A stretch of DNA of 64,000 bases from Epiperipatus broadwayi (Eukaryota; Onychophora; Udeonychophora; Euonychophora; Peripatidae), in NCBI GenBank assembly GCA_028023455.1, contig JAQFVV010012405.1, positions 5,667,334 to 5,731,333 on the forward strand, written 5' to 3'. A program made the position numbers and the translations under genes. The notes beneath the pieces are model-generated. The model saw nothing but the letters and a program-made list of their open reading frames with translations, was not told the origin of the DNA and ran no database searches. Positions within the stretch are counted from its first letter, which is position 1. Each line of letters starts with the position of its first letter. This document shows positions 48,524 through 58,999 of the stretch, in pieces.

Positions 48524-50012
48524 AATACTCCAAAAAAACTTGAGCTGAGTCAAGCCACTATGAAAAGATATAAAACTAGATACAATATAACTTAATAGCA
48601 CTAAGCCAGCTTTCAGCGAATTTTTACCAGAATCATTGTGCAGAAGAAATGAACAATGCTGTTAACTAGATGAATATATAAAGGTTAGGAAATATGCAAA
48701 TTATTGCGGAAAGAAATGTAAATTTATAAATATCAGATGTTCCATTTTTTTGATAGAAGAATGCAAGACTCCTTTCTGTTGATTGAATGTGGGTCTCTTG
48801 CAATAACCCATGCATCCTTGAATTTTCTCGTGTGATCTTTTCTCTTTGTACAGATGATCTTGACGTTAGAGGGGGAAATGATGTGTCCCGTAGCAAGCTC
48901 ATGATCCAGAAAAATTGACTTACGTTCTTGGTTTTGTTTTACCTTTTTATAAAGATAGATGTGTAGAGCGGCTCTCATAGATCTATTGGCTCGAGATTCC
49001 CTATAGTAAACGACACTGTAAGCTGGGGAAGGGCATGAAATTTTGTAAACTATTTGGGAAGTGTGTTTGAATGGAGTTTTATCTTTGGTGTTTTTAAGCA
49101 GATTGTTAAGAGAAAATGATGATCTAAAAGCTATTTGAACAGTATTTGTGCAAATTTTCGGAAGTCTTGTTGAAATATTTGGAATGTAAGGGAGGCTAAT
49201 CCATGGCTTGGGTGGAATGTCATTGCTAGGGATTTGTTAATATTCATATAAATTTTTTTTACTAATTAATTAATTTTTTTTTTAATTAATATAAAATGAT
49301 TTTAGCCTATGTCCATAAGATGTTTAATGTATTCTTTGATGTTAGATTTTTTATCAGTCTCATATTTACAGTTTTTTGTTTCTGTGTAAAAAAAACCTAT
49401 AGTCTGCCATTTTGTGTTTGAATGGAACGTTAGATTTGGGATGGATGGCTTCTCTGACTTGAATCGGTTTCACAATCATTTTATTGTCAAGCATGGATTT
49501 GTTTCTTTGAATGTGTAAATCCAAAAATATTATGCCTTGATATTTATCTTCCACTTCCACAGTCCATTCAAGCAGAAATTCTTTGTTACGATCTATGAGA
49601 ATGTTATTAATTTTGTGTTTAGCCACATTTGTAAATATGTCATCTACTTATCTAATGTATGTATCGTTTATTCCAGTCTGTAAATATTTAGGAAGAATTA
49701 TGTTTTCAAATTTAGAGAGCACTAAACTACTGATGATTTCACTGATCGGAAGCTCCATGGACCATCCTCATGTCATTTTGTAATACTTAACCTTTAGCGC
49801 AGGCTATTATTTCATTATCAATCCACCTCAACACTTCAAGAATAAAATCTTTCTTATTGTGATTGTAGTTGTTTTGTTGCAGGATTTCTTGGATGCATAC
49901 AATAGAAATGTCTAGAATTTTCCGAAAACTAGCTCAGTGCTAATAAATTATATTCTATCTATCTTCATACCTTTTCGTAGGGGCTTGACTCGGCTCAAGT
50001 TTTTGGAGTATT
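48524..50012 (-). mobile_element. Penelope-like element, 3' half, flanked by inverted repeats
   Basis: Two imperfect inverted repeats of about 92-95 bp bracket the unit: 48524-48618 and 49921-50012. They share aatactccaaaaa, cttgagcygagtcaagcc and a further block with gctagttttc or gccagctttc. Penelope elements often carry pseudo-LTRs and inverted copies at their 5' ends, so the arms are likely derived from the element's own UTR. Each arm holds a small hairpin, CTTGA-GCYGAG-TCAAG. The enclosed coding sequence is on the minus strand. Confidence 0.75.
48690..49960 (-). pseudogene. Penelope-like RT C-terminal half with GIY-YIG endonuclease
   Basis: Minus strand, from about 49960: KKDFILEVLRWIDNEIIA, KYYKMT with degraded PMG block, then a stop within R*VDDIFTNVA (catalytic YVDD, near 49645), AKHKINNILIDRNKEFLLEW, GIIFLDLHIQRNKS and IVKPIQVREAIHPKSNVPFK (thumb). 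After about 250 decayed bases comes TSQIVYKISCPSPAYSVVYY with RESRANRSMRAALHIY, the GIY-YIG nuclease start (the Y-Y pair partly kept; YIGET changed to YYRES), and FLDHELATGH, DHTRKFKDAWVIARDPHSIN, the standard Penelope endonuclease tail. It overlaps the + strand relic at 45.5 kb only around the YVDD region and differs from it, so it is a separate copy. Confidence 0.85.
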
Positions 50013-50710
50013 TCATTAGTATATGAAAAGAGATTAATGTTGGATAATTAAAACTGTTTATAAAGTTAATATACATTTTCCATTTCAACTTTAGTATGCA
50101 ATAACATTGTTTCATTACTGAATGAATGGCATACTTTACAAAAAAGAAAAAAAAGAAAATACAAATAAAAAGGTAAAATTATATTTGTGTAACCATTTAT
50201 ACAATTTTTTATCTTTTACTTCTTATATGATTAAAATACACATTCCTCTGAAATAAAGCGAAAACATTTGCATTCTTTCTATAATTAAAGGCAATGAATA
50301 ATTTTCTAACTAAAATTCTGGGTAATCTCACACCTATATTATATTTTATGATTAATCACTACAAAAATAATAAATCTATTATATAATATACTCTTTTACT
50401 TAAGCAGTCTCCCTTTTTCTCATGAAAACCATTATACATTGTATCTTAAAATGGTACACTAAAGTGGCAGGAAAATTAACCCAAATATTGTTTGCCATAA
50501 TTGAGCATGTTAATATAAATTACTCTTTCATATTCTACAGTTTTTAAATTTAAAAAAAATATTAGAACAATGTCTATAATGATTTAGAATCTATTATCAG
50601 TTATGAATAGGAAAAAGTTAGATTTCTTAAATTGGATGAATTGTGAAGTGAAAAATAAAGGGATTGAGAATTCTTGTTATGATGATAAATGCTTATAAAA
50701 TGGAGAAAAT
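50013..50710. other. AT-rich non-coding DNA
   Basis: Nothing recognised. Confidence 0.5.
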
Positions 50711-50717
50711 ATATCAA

Positions 50718-50820
50718 GCGTTAGTGGTCGAGTGGTCAGCACAATTGCCTTACAAGCAGTTGACCTGGGTTTGCAGTTTCGCTTCCCGGCCGATGCTTTG
50801 ACACATGAAAAAAAAAAATT
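50718..50820 (+). repeat. tRNA-derived SINE-like sequence (tRNA-Val-like)
   Basis: The head matches a tRNA: A box tagtggtcgagtgg, an anticodon-like arm tgccttacaagca whose 7-base loop would read TAC (Val), and a B-box region gggtttgcagtttcgcttccc that carries a 7-base insertion relative to ggttcgattcc. It is followed by an A-run (10 A) after a short unrelated stretch. The B-box insertion and lack of a paired acceptor stem argue against a working tRNA gene; a SINE head or tRNA pseudogene fits better. Confidence 0.6.
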
Positions 50821-50829
50821 GTATTAGAC

Positions 50830-51630
50830 TAAGAGCAAAAGAATTTTAACTTTAATAATTTTATAAACAATGTTTTTTTAATGAAGGTGTAAGTAATTTT
50901 AAGGGACCAATCAAATGGCTGTACTCTTTGGGAGTTTATAAGTTCAAGCACCAGAAATATTCCAGTACTTTAGTTCCTAAATCTAATCATCTGTCGCTTT
51001 AGTAAACTAAGCAGAACAGAGAAGGGAATTAGTAATTGTATAGATGTTACAAGTTGGTTAACAAGTATAGTGAGGAAATAATAATGAACTTTATGAAGAA
51101 ATCAGAAAGAAATTAAAAAGAAAATGAAACAGTTTTTTAGTTATTATAATACTATGGTAATCAAGAAAAAATGATACGATTGTAGAAAATTTTAAACAAA
51201 ATGTGATATGAATGTATAAATGCTTTAAAATTTACAAGAGAAGGATTTCAACATAATAAATTTTTTGTTAGATTATACAGTATATTAATTTAGACAGAAT
51301 TTAAAATTGGGTTTTAAAATGTTTACTCATTTTTTGAATCTGATATATATTCAGTCTACAATTTAAAAGTAGCATTAAAGCAGAATTTTAAAAGTATAAT
51401 ATCAAGAATAAAAGAAACCATTAATAAATTAAAGACAATTTACTGAACGTGAAAATAAATGTATAAATACAAATGAAATTTGGGAAATATTTCAAAAAAA
51501 TTAAAAAGATTTTGTAGCAGGCAGTAGTTTATCAGAAATTTAACAAGAAAAAAAAAAGCCTCTGGCATTAACACAATAAAAAATAAAAGGTAATACAGAG
51601 AAAGTACAAAAGTGAATCAAAAATTATCTA
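50830..51630. other. AT-rich non-coding DNA
   Basis: Nothing recognised apart from A-runs. Confidence 0.5.
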
Positions 51631-51639
51631 CATATTAGC

Positions 51640-52035
51640 TGTAGAATTTATTTTAATCAACTTTTAGAAAAGATAAATACATCATTTTTCAATATAATCT
51701 CCTGCTTTTCAATACACTTTGTCCATCTGTCAATAAATTTTCATATATCTTCATCAAAAGAATGTTTTAGGCTAAGGCTGTGAGCTGTGGATGTAGCATT
51801 GTCTTTACGTGTATATCAGATGCGAATTTTTGTGCAATATTTCTTGAACTCTATCTATTCATATATACTTCTTTATGACAAAACATCTTCATACTGTGCA
51901 CAAATATTTTGATAAATGTTAATACCTTGCACATCTCAGATCACAAAAAAATCAATCACTGCACACAGCTCTTCTTTTTTGTAAATCACAAGTAAAACAG
52001 CTATTGTTTCTCACACTGCTGTTACATTTGAACTT
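51640..52035 (-). pseudogene. Probable mariner-like transposase 3' relic
   Basis: The minus strand at 51690-51750 reads FIDRWTKCIEKQEIILK. This resembles the C-terminal motif of mariner transposases (RWEKCIE..GDY.EK). The adjoining sequence to 52035 has no translatable match but belongs to the same less T-rich block. The catalytic DD34D residues are not present. Family call is based on one short motif. Confidence 0.4.
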
Positions 52036-53179
52036 ATGTAACACATTCAAAACTGCACAATAATAACTGGGAAGATAGCATCCTTGTATGGAAAAATAAT
52101 GGTAAGATATCGTGATCAATGGAACTGGAGTGTGGATAATGAAAAGATTGGTTTATAATTAAATGAAGCAATAATTGCAACATATAATAAATTGTTAATA
52201 AAATGAAAATATATTGAACAAATGGGAAAAACATATGTAGTTTGTGTAATAGTATATGTTCTCATTCATAATAGAAAAAAAAGGGAAGATAAATAAAGAT
52301 GATTGAACAATAATAAAGAATAAAATTTCCAAGTTGTAGCGGAGATCAAGTTACATAAATGCTGTATTGGAATTGGTAAAATTTCAATTGAATTATAAAA
52401 AAAAAGTATTTGCAATAGTTAGTTGATATTTTAGCCAACAGGTTTGTTTTTTTTTCCTTTAGAGAAAAGCTCTATTGTAATGAAGTGTGAGGTTATTAGA
52501 GAAATAAGTATAACCTAATATTCAACTAAGAAGATGCTGAGATTATAGGCACATTTAAGTTAAGTTACACGTGTTTTATCTGAAAAGCAAATTAAATTTT
52601 AAAAAAATTGAGAAGCAAAAGATGCAATTGAGTTAATAAGAATAGTTGTTGAGATATATATATATAAAGAGGGAGAGAAATTAGTTTTATTCTTTTATTT
52701 GTCTTGAAAAAATATTTGTTATAATGAAATGGATTATTTTGTGTGTACCTTGACAAAGATTTGTGAGAGAAATAAATATATTAGGAATTATTTTGATGAA
52801 TCAAAAAATGTCTTTTGCAATCACTTATGTCAATATAACCACTACTTGTGAACATCTCATACCATTGGTCTTCTCTCTATATTAACTTTGCTGTGCTTGA
52901 GCAACAATATTTCCATTACTAACAATATGCACTGAAATTTTGTCTTCAATTTCCTTTTTCATTTTTTTTTTTTTAGTATAAGCACTTGGGCACTATGAAA
53001 GCAAGTATGGAAACAAGTTTAGTAAACTGAGTTTCTAGTTGAGAACTTTGTTCCAGTAATGAGTCACAGGAACTGGAATGGTGGCAGGAGTTTTGTTAGA
53101 TAACTATTTTAAATCCATATTTGTTTTCAATTTTTATGGTGGTGGTTATTGGTATTATTATGGGCATTTTCATGAAACT
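52036..53179. other. AT-rich non-coding DNA
   Basis: Nothing recognised; microsatellite (TA)n near 52655-52670. Confidence 0.5.
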
Positions 53180-54130
53180 GTCATCAAGATGTGATACGGT
53201 TTTGGTGATGGAATTTTTAATTTGAATCTATATTGTTTTTGCTTCTGTTTTTCAATCTTTTTGGCTTCTGGATTTATTATTTGTTGATGAAAGTGCTATC
53301 TTTTCCAATTGATCTACAGAATGTTTTTAATGTCTTGAATGTGATATATAAAGATCTTTGTTTTAGCAATCAATATTCAAAAACTTGGCTCTTTATTGAT
53401 AGCCATTGATGGAAGAAAACTTTTTATTAATTTCAGCTCAGATTGTTATCATTTTGAGAATATGCGCCAATTTAAATATCTTTATAGCATTTTAAATTGA
53501 GAAGTGGACTTACATGTTAAGGTTAAACACGGATTTCAATGTACATCTGCTGATTTTAACAAGTTAAAAGTTAAGGCATTTTATCACAGTGAAATAACTA
53601 CTTGAACTAAATTGGTTGAGATAGAGATGTTATTTTATTTAATTTATTGTATAGAAATGAGGGCTTAAATCTTCTATCAATGTAATATAAAGACATTAGA
53701 AAATTTTTATTTAAGGATGCTCTCTAAAATTCTAAAAATATGTTGGCAAGTTTACATGGGCAAACATGTTCTTAAGCCACTGATTGTGATTTTATAGAGT
53801 CTATTTTTGTAAAATCCATTTTTTATTATATTGGATATGTGAAATGAAAGGATGGTAACATATTTTATAAAAAAATACTTTATGGTAAATTTAATCATGG
53901 TTTTTGTGGCAGTAGAAGACTCCTCTATTCACATTATAGAAATTATCTCAAAGACATTCTAAAGAAGTGCAATTTAGATTACTTTCATTGGAATGATTTG
54001 ACAAAGAATAGAATACATTGAAGAGTGAGTTATAATTAGACAAGACATCAAATTCTTCAGAAAGAAAATAGAAATTAAAAGACAACATCATAAAATACCA
54101 AATAAAGAGAGGAATGGACAAGTGTGTTCT
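53180..54130 (+). pseudogene. Second decayed copy of the 27.8-kb LINE, C-terminal half
   Basis: The stretch is homologous to 29085-29290 and 31850-32330 of the first copy. Anchors: LLFVDESAIFSN (RT motif C region, FADD changed to FVDE), LILRICANLNIFIAF, and nucleotide blocks shared with the other copy such as tttaatttattgtat, aaagacattagaaaa, tttatttaaggatgc, and atctcaaagacattctaaag. The C-terminus reads YRNYLKDILKKCNLDYFHW. No transposon interrupts this copy, so it shows the uninterrupted order of the sequence split at 29648-31531. Confidence 0.75.
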
Positions 54131-54139
54131 ATATGTGGA

Positions 54140-55110
54140 TATATTTATGATTTATAGATTGTTTATATGGTCATCACCAAACATTAGTGTATTATTATTT
54201 GCATTTCTTTTTTTTTTTTTTTTGTCTTAAAAGGTGGAATATCTGTACTTATTTGTGAATTGCTATTGATGATAATGAGATACAGTAGGTAGAATAGGAC
54301 ATTATAGTGTTTATTTCCTTGTTTAATACTTACTTAAGTAAATTGCTAAGTGAGTGTTATTAGAAATGGATTTAACAAAATGTTATGCATTGTTAATGAA
54401 ACTTTCCAAGTACTTCTATGTTTAAAGGAATGAATATAATGGAGAAATAATTGATTAAAAATTACATTTGTAAGGGAGTCATAATGTACTTTTGTGCTTT
54501 AAATATTTAGGAAAATGGTTAGTTGACTATGGAAATAAGTTTTTAATAAGGGTAAAGTATTTTGTTATATGTTGACTTAAAATTAAGAAAGTGAATTATT
54601 AAAGGTTTTGTTTAAAATATTGTTTTGCAATGAATAAAGCCTTGGTTTTTTAGCAAAAAGAAGTTAAAAACATTGGAGGACTTTAAATGTAGATTTGTAA
54701 GAGAATGGAAAAGATTAGTTGGAATAATATAATTACTAATGTTGAAGGATTGAAAAAAAGTTAATAAAAACATTACTTATTGACCAAATTATGAAGCAGA
54801 AAAAGGAAATGGATTGGACTTATATGTGGAGGTAAATAAATTACATTAGGTCTATGGAGGATTCAGGGAATAAAAGTAGAATAATAAAAATTAATGTAAA
54901 GAAGAGACTAATTAAAAATATTTAAAAAGTAAACTGGGAGAACGTTGTCAGGTTATATGATTCTTGTCAAATGACTAGTATTAAGGATTTATGCTGACTT
55001 AAAAACAAGTCTGACTAATCCACTATCAACCTATTATTTGTATAATCCTGACTCAGACCCCTTTGACTTTTGATCCAAGAGCAATAATAGATTTACTGTT
55101 ACAACTTAGT
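54140..55110. other. AT-rich non-coding DNA
   Basis: Nothing recognised; a T-run of 17 near 54210 belongs to the LINE 3' side. Confidence 0.5.
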
Positions 55111-55355
55111 AACGTGAAAGGATAAAACCTTTGACTGATGTGCCTTTTACAAATGCTTATCTGACAGCCAATCAGATGTAATAATGACTGCACATGGAAC
55201 TCTCATTTCAAAAACACAAGCCAGAAATATGAGAAAAAGATGACTGCTTTCTGTTTTTGAATTGAGAGTTCCACGTGCAGTCATTATTACATCTGATTGG
55301 CTGTCACATAAGCATTTTTAAGGTGCTTCAGTCAAAGGTTTTAGTCTTTCACGTT
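55111..55355. mobile_element. MITE with about 100-bp inverted arms
   Basis: Ends are aacgtgaaag and ctttcacgtt; inward the arms share aaaacctttgactgatg, gcttatctgacagccaatc, agatgtaataatgact and ggaactctcat, with few mismatches. The loop is about 40 bp. The termini abut TA on both sides (TAACGTG...CACGTTA), consistent with Tc1/mariner-type insertion. No protein is encoded. Confidence 0.9.
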
Positions 55356-55359
55356 ATTA

Positions 55360-56810
55360 TTATATCATCTGCTTGCACTTAATAAATTTAATATATTACA
55401 ACTTAGAAAAAAACGTAGTGTTTCTTTAATTTTTTTTATTTCGTATCTCTCTTTTTTTATTTCTCTGAATCCTAGATAGTTTGTCTATTCCTTACAATAT
55501 ATTATACATCTTATCATCTAATTTATTCCTAATCCTAACATTTCATGTGTTTGCTTGAACAATTTCTTAATCTAATACTTATCATGATTATTAAAAAAAT
55601 AGTCAATACTTAAGACAATCCCAATATCAGTAATGTTTACTCCCGAGAGACAATACAGTATCTGTTTGGGGGAGTAAGAAGGATTTGATAATTTTCTTTA
55701 ATTTTCAGAAATTTCAAAACTTTATTCTTCATATAAGCTTGTTTCCTTTATACTATAATACTAATATTATAAAAAAAATATTATTATACTAAAATTATTT
55801 TTTTTAATATTTAGTTTTATTTTTTAATATAATGTTTTAATATTTTTTAATTTGAAATAAATAAATAAATAAAACTAAAGCAGTATGTTTTTTAATATAA
55901 AAAAGCAAGTTTTATTGTTCTTCACCATATAATCTCATTATTATAATAAAATGAAAAGTTAAAAATATATACAAAACATCAATAAATTTAAATAATAATC
56001 CCTCATTTAAATTGTGAATGAAAAATTTTATAGTGCCTGTTGTAGATTTGCATAATGTTCTACATCTCTGAATTATAAATAGTATATTTTTATTTATAAT
56101 TAGATGTGTGTATATATCACACGTACATAAATTTTTGGAATTTACAAAGAAAAGATGTATATATTTTAATATTAAGACTATGTGAATAGTAAATGATGTA
56201 AACTAAAATAAAAACACTTCAATACTTTCAGCTCCTCAGTATGATTATAATTGAGTTAGTGTATATAATAATTATATGAGAAGAGAGGGAAGGCAAAAAG
56301 GAAAAGAGGTAGAGGATCCTATTTATATATTTAAAAAATCTAAATATTTCTATGCTTAACGGTTTGTAAACATTGTCACTAATATATATTTAGAAAGGCA
56401 ATAAAACATTGCTGAAAGAAGCTTTTTTTATTAAAAAATTAAAATATTGGTTGGTATATAATCTTTTTCAGTTTTATTTATTTATTTATAAAACAAAAAT
56501 CATTATAACTTGTATGATCAATTATTTTAATTCAGATTTAATTAAAAAAATTTTAATGTATCTTTCAATCTAATATATTGCCAGCAATGATAATTATTTG
56601 ACTTCCGGAATTAGATTTTTTTATTATTTTTAGCTGACATCATACTTTGAGAAATATTATCTTCACCTACTGTTGTTGCTATTTATTTGATAATCTTCCA
56701 CTTTTTTTATTTTGCTGTAATAATTTATATAAATACATTTTGTCCCCTTACGTCAAACACTTTTTAGCAAAAAATTAATTATAATTTATTTTATTTTGTC
56801 ATTATATCAT
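55360..56810. other. AT-rich non-coding DNA
   Basis: No supported gene; runs of A and T only. Confidence 0.5.
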
Positions 56811-56814
56811 AACT

Positions 56815-56842
56815 CTGAGGAAGACTGCAGGACAGTTGAAAC
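56815..56842 (+). ncRNA. Hammerhead-like ribozyme core (candidate relic)
   Basis: The string CTGAGGA fits the hammerhead CUGANGA box. It is followed by agactgcaggacagtt, which can fold as a short stem II (ACTG with CAGT), then by GAAAC. Hammerheads of this compact type occur in the pseudo-LTRs of Penelope-like elements. It sits next to a dispersed repeat shared with the 7.24-kb element. A cleavage-site UH and convincing stems I and III are not evident, so it may be a dead relic or coincidence. Confidence 0.35.
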
Positions 56843-56869
56843 TTCAGATTCATGTATATATATAATTAA

Positions 56870-57130
56870 ATTGAGAGAGTGCAAAACCTCTTGCGCTTAT
56901 TACAATCCAACAGCCAATCAGATCATAAATACAAGACAGAGAATTTAACAAGAAGAGGGCGGTCCACCCTCCTCTTTAATTGTCTTTCTATATATCCAAG
57001 CCGGTCTAAAGTATTTAGATCTTAAAGCATGAAGCTTTAAATATCTTCACATTTAACTCACTGAGTCTATATTACAAACATACAGTGTGAAATCCTACGA
57101 TTTTCTAAATAATAGTTTGATGAAAGTTGG
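56870..57130 (-). repeat. Dispersed copy of the 7.24-kb element (spacer plus one terminal repeat)
   Basis: Read on the minus strand it matches 7430-7675: a block with gtgaagatattta, then ggcttggatatatag, a block with ttgttaaattctctgtc, gatctgattggct and gcactctctcaattta. The left terminal repeat is missing. It is clearly more diverged than the two repeats at 7.24 kb are from each other. Confidence 0.8.
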
Positions 57131-57204
57131 ACAAATTGTATTTATATAAGATTTAAAATAGATAATAACATATGTTTTGCATTGAAACAATAAAACAAAG
57201 TAAT

Positions 57205-57345
57205 TGAATGGTTTATTGCTTAGTACTTTACAAGAAATTTAAGCATTGGAAGTGATAGAACTTTGTAACAATCCATAGATTTTGAGTCCAGAGTATATAG
57301 GATCATTGACATAATTGTAAACAGGTTGCAGTATGCTATTCTATT
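57205..57345. repeat. SINE-like dispersed repeat, related to 27.4 kb
   Basis: Shares the order gtttattgctt, gaagtgatagaac, caatccatagattttgag and a decayed remainder with 27415-27545. Confidence 0.4.
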
Positions 57346-57349
57346 CATC

Positions 57350-58860
57350 AGAAGTCATGATTGTTCATATTTAATGCACACACATATACAATGATTGCTT
57401 AAGGAAATTAAAATTAATTTTATAAGTTGATAAAATCATTTAAACCAGAAATAGTGTATATTTAAATTTGCTTTTAAGGTAAATGAAATTTGATACTTCT
57501 TTTTCTTTTTTAAAAAAAAAAATACAAAGATGGATTAAATTCCCTTTTATTAATTAAATTAAATACAATGTTATATTTTTTTAATATATTATGACAGGCA
57601 CACTTTGTGTGGCCAAGCATAAGATGGTATTACATAAGAAAATGGCCTAAAATACATAATAAAGCCATTAAATGTGTATGTATACCATCTATATAAATTT
57701 TAATCAAGTCAGATTATAAAATAAGTGAGAGAGGTCTGTGGATATTGAAGCAGTCGGATCTGAGTTCGATCCTAGCTTCATGTTATTTACTCTAATACTA
57801 ACCTTAAATTTCCGATGCAATGGGGCTTTATACGTTCAATCCACGCTAATTTCCAAAATGAATAACTTGTTTCAGATACGTAGTAAAATTAATTACTTTA
57901 GTTAAATTTGATCAATTCTCTAAATAAATTCATGATAAAATATTCATGAATTTATATATATTAAATTGCGTGGATTGTGCGTATATATATGTGTAAATAT
58001 TAAATGTATATAATTGTTCGAAAGTTTCATTGCATCGGGAATACTTGTTTTTTTTTACTTTTAAATAATTTGTAAAGTTTTGCGAATAAAAGCTACATTC
58101 CTTCCATGGGCTTTCAAATTCTCAATAAAACAACAGTAAAGTTTTATTAATTAAAAAAAGATAAGAATTCAATTTTTAATTAAAATCATTTCAGACTTTA
58201 AGAATTCATTTTCTAATTAGGAAAGGAATTCACAAATTAGTTTGAAAGCTTATCGAAGGAATGTTTTGGAAAACAACTAATTATAAGAAAAAACCAGATT
58301 GATAACAAAATGAGCGCTAGCCGGAGGCATCAGGAAACAGTAGATATATAGCCCTGAAAAGTAAAGAAGGGGCTAGTGAGTTTTTGATTGTAGAGTAGTG
58401 CAGTGAACTCTGTGCATATTAATTTGTTTTTCATCATGATAGAGGGCTAGAAAATCAGGGATCTGGCTGCGGTTCCTAAAGTCTCGAGGAATCTTCACTG
58501 GAGCTGCTGAACCGTTTTCCGGATCGATAATTCTGCTAAAATAATGAAAGCTACTAAAATACTACTCCAGTAGTTAACCAATGATGCCTACGTTTTCAAC
58601 AACTTGGAGGTGTAACTTAAGGACCAGCGGAAGGGGTAATATGAACGTTAAACTTTCTGGCCAGTTCGAACTTTATTTTATACTCCTCCTATTTAAGAGC
58701 TCTTTATTATTTAATGTAAATCTTTATAAAATGCTAATATAAATTTATATTGTAATTCTTTCAATCTCTAGTCTTTAAACTTTTTCTTTTCTTACCTGGC
58801 GGTTCGTTTAATATATATATGTTGGTGTGCTTTATTAATGTCGTATTTAAAAATTATATG
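57350..58860. other. Non-coding DNA becoming less AT-rich
   Basis: A tRNA B-box-like string (gagttcgatcc) lies near 57770 without a matching A box. From about 58300 base composition is more balanced, but no protein frame or RNA gene is recognised. Confidence 0.4.
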
Positions 58861-58867
58861 CCAATAA

Positions 58868-58993
58868 TCTTTCGACTCGATGAGCCCTTTGATTCCATTT
58901 GCCTCACGCAAATAATATAACATTAATTTCCAATAGTAATTCTCGCCCATTAGAACTAAATTTGAAAGTTCTATTAATCATCGAGTCGAAAGA
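58868..58993. repeat. Perfect 16-bp inverted repeat with 94-bp spacer
   Basis: tctttcgactcgatga at 58868-58883 and its exact complement at 58978-58993. The total of 126 bp is compatible with a small MITE, but the arms do not extend far and no target duplication is clear. Confidence 0.6.
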
Positions 58994-58999
58994 AAATAT

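Noticed and set aside
48524-48620. Hammerhead ribozyme in the Penelope flanking repeat
   Set aside because: CTGAGTC followed by GAAA lacks the CUGANGA box; only a small hairpin is supported.
50718-50800. Functional tRNA-Val gene
   Set aside because: The B box is broken by an insertion and no paired acceptor stem can be drawn.
58868-58993. Full MITE
   Set aside because: Only 16 bp at each end pair and no target duplication is visible, so it is listed only as an inverted repeat.
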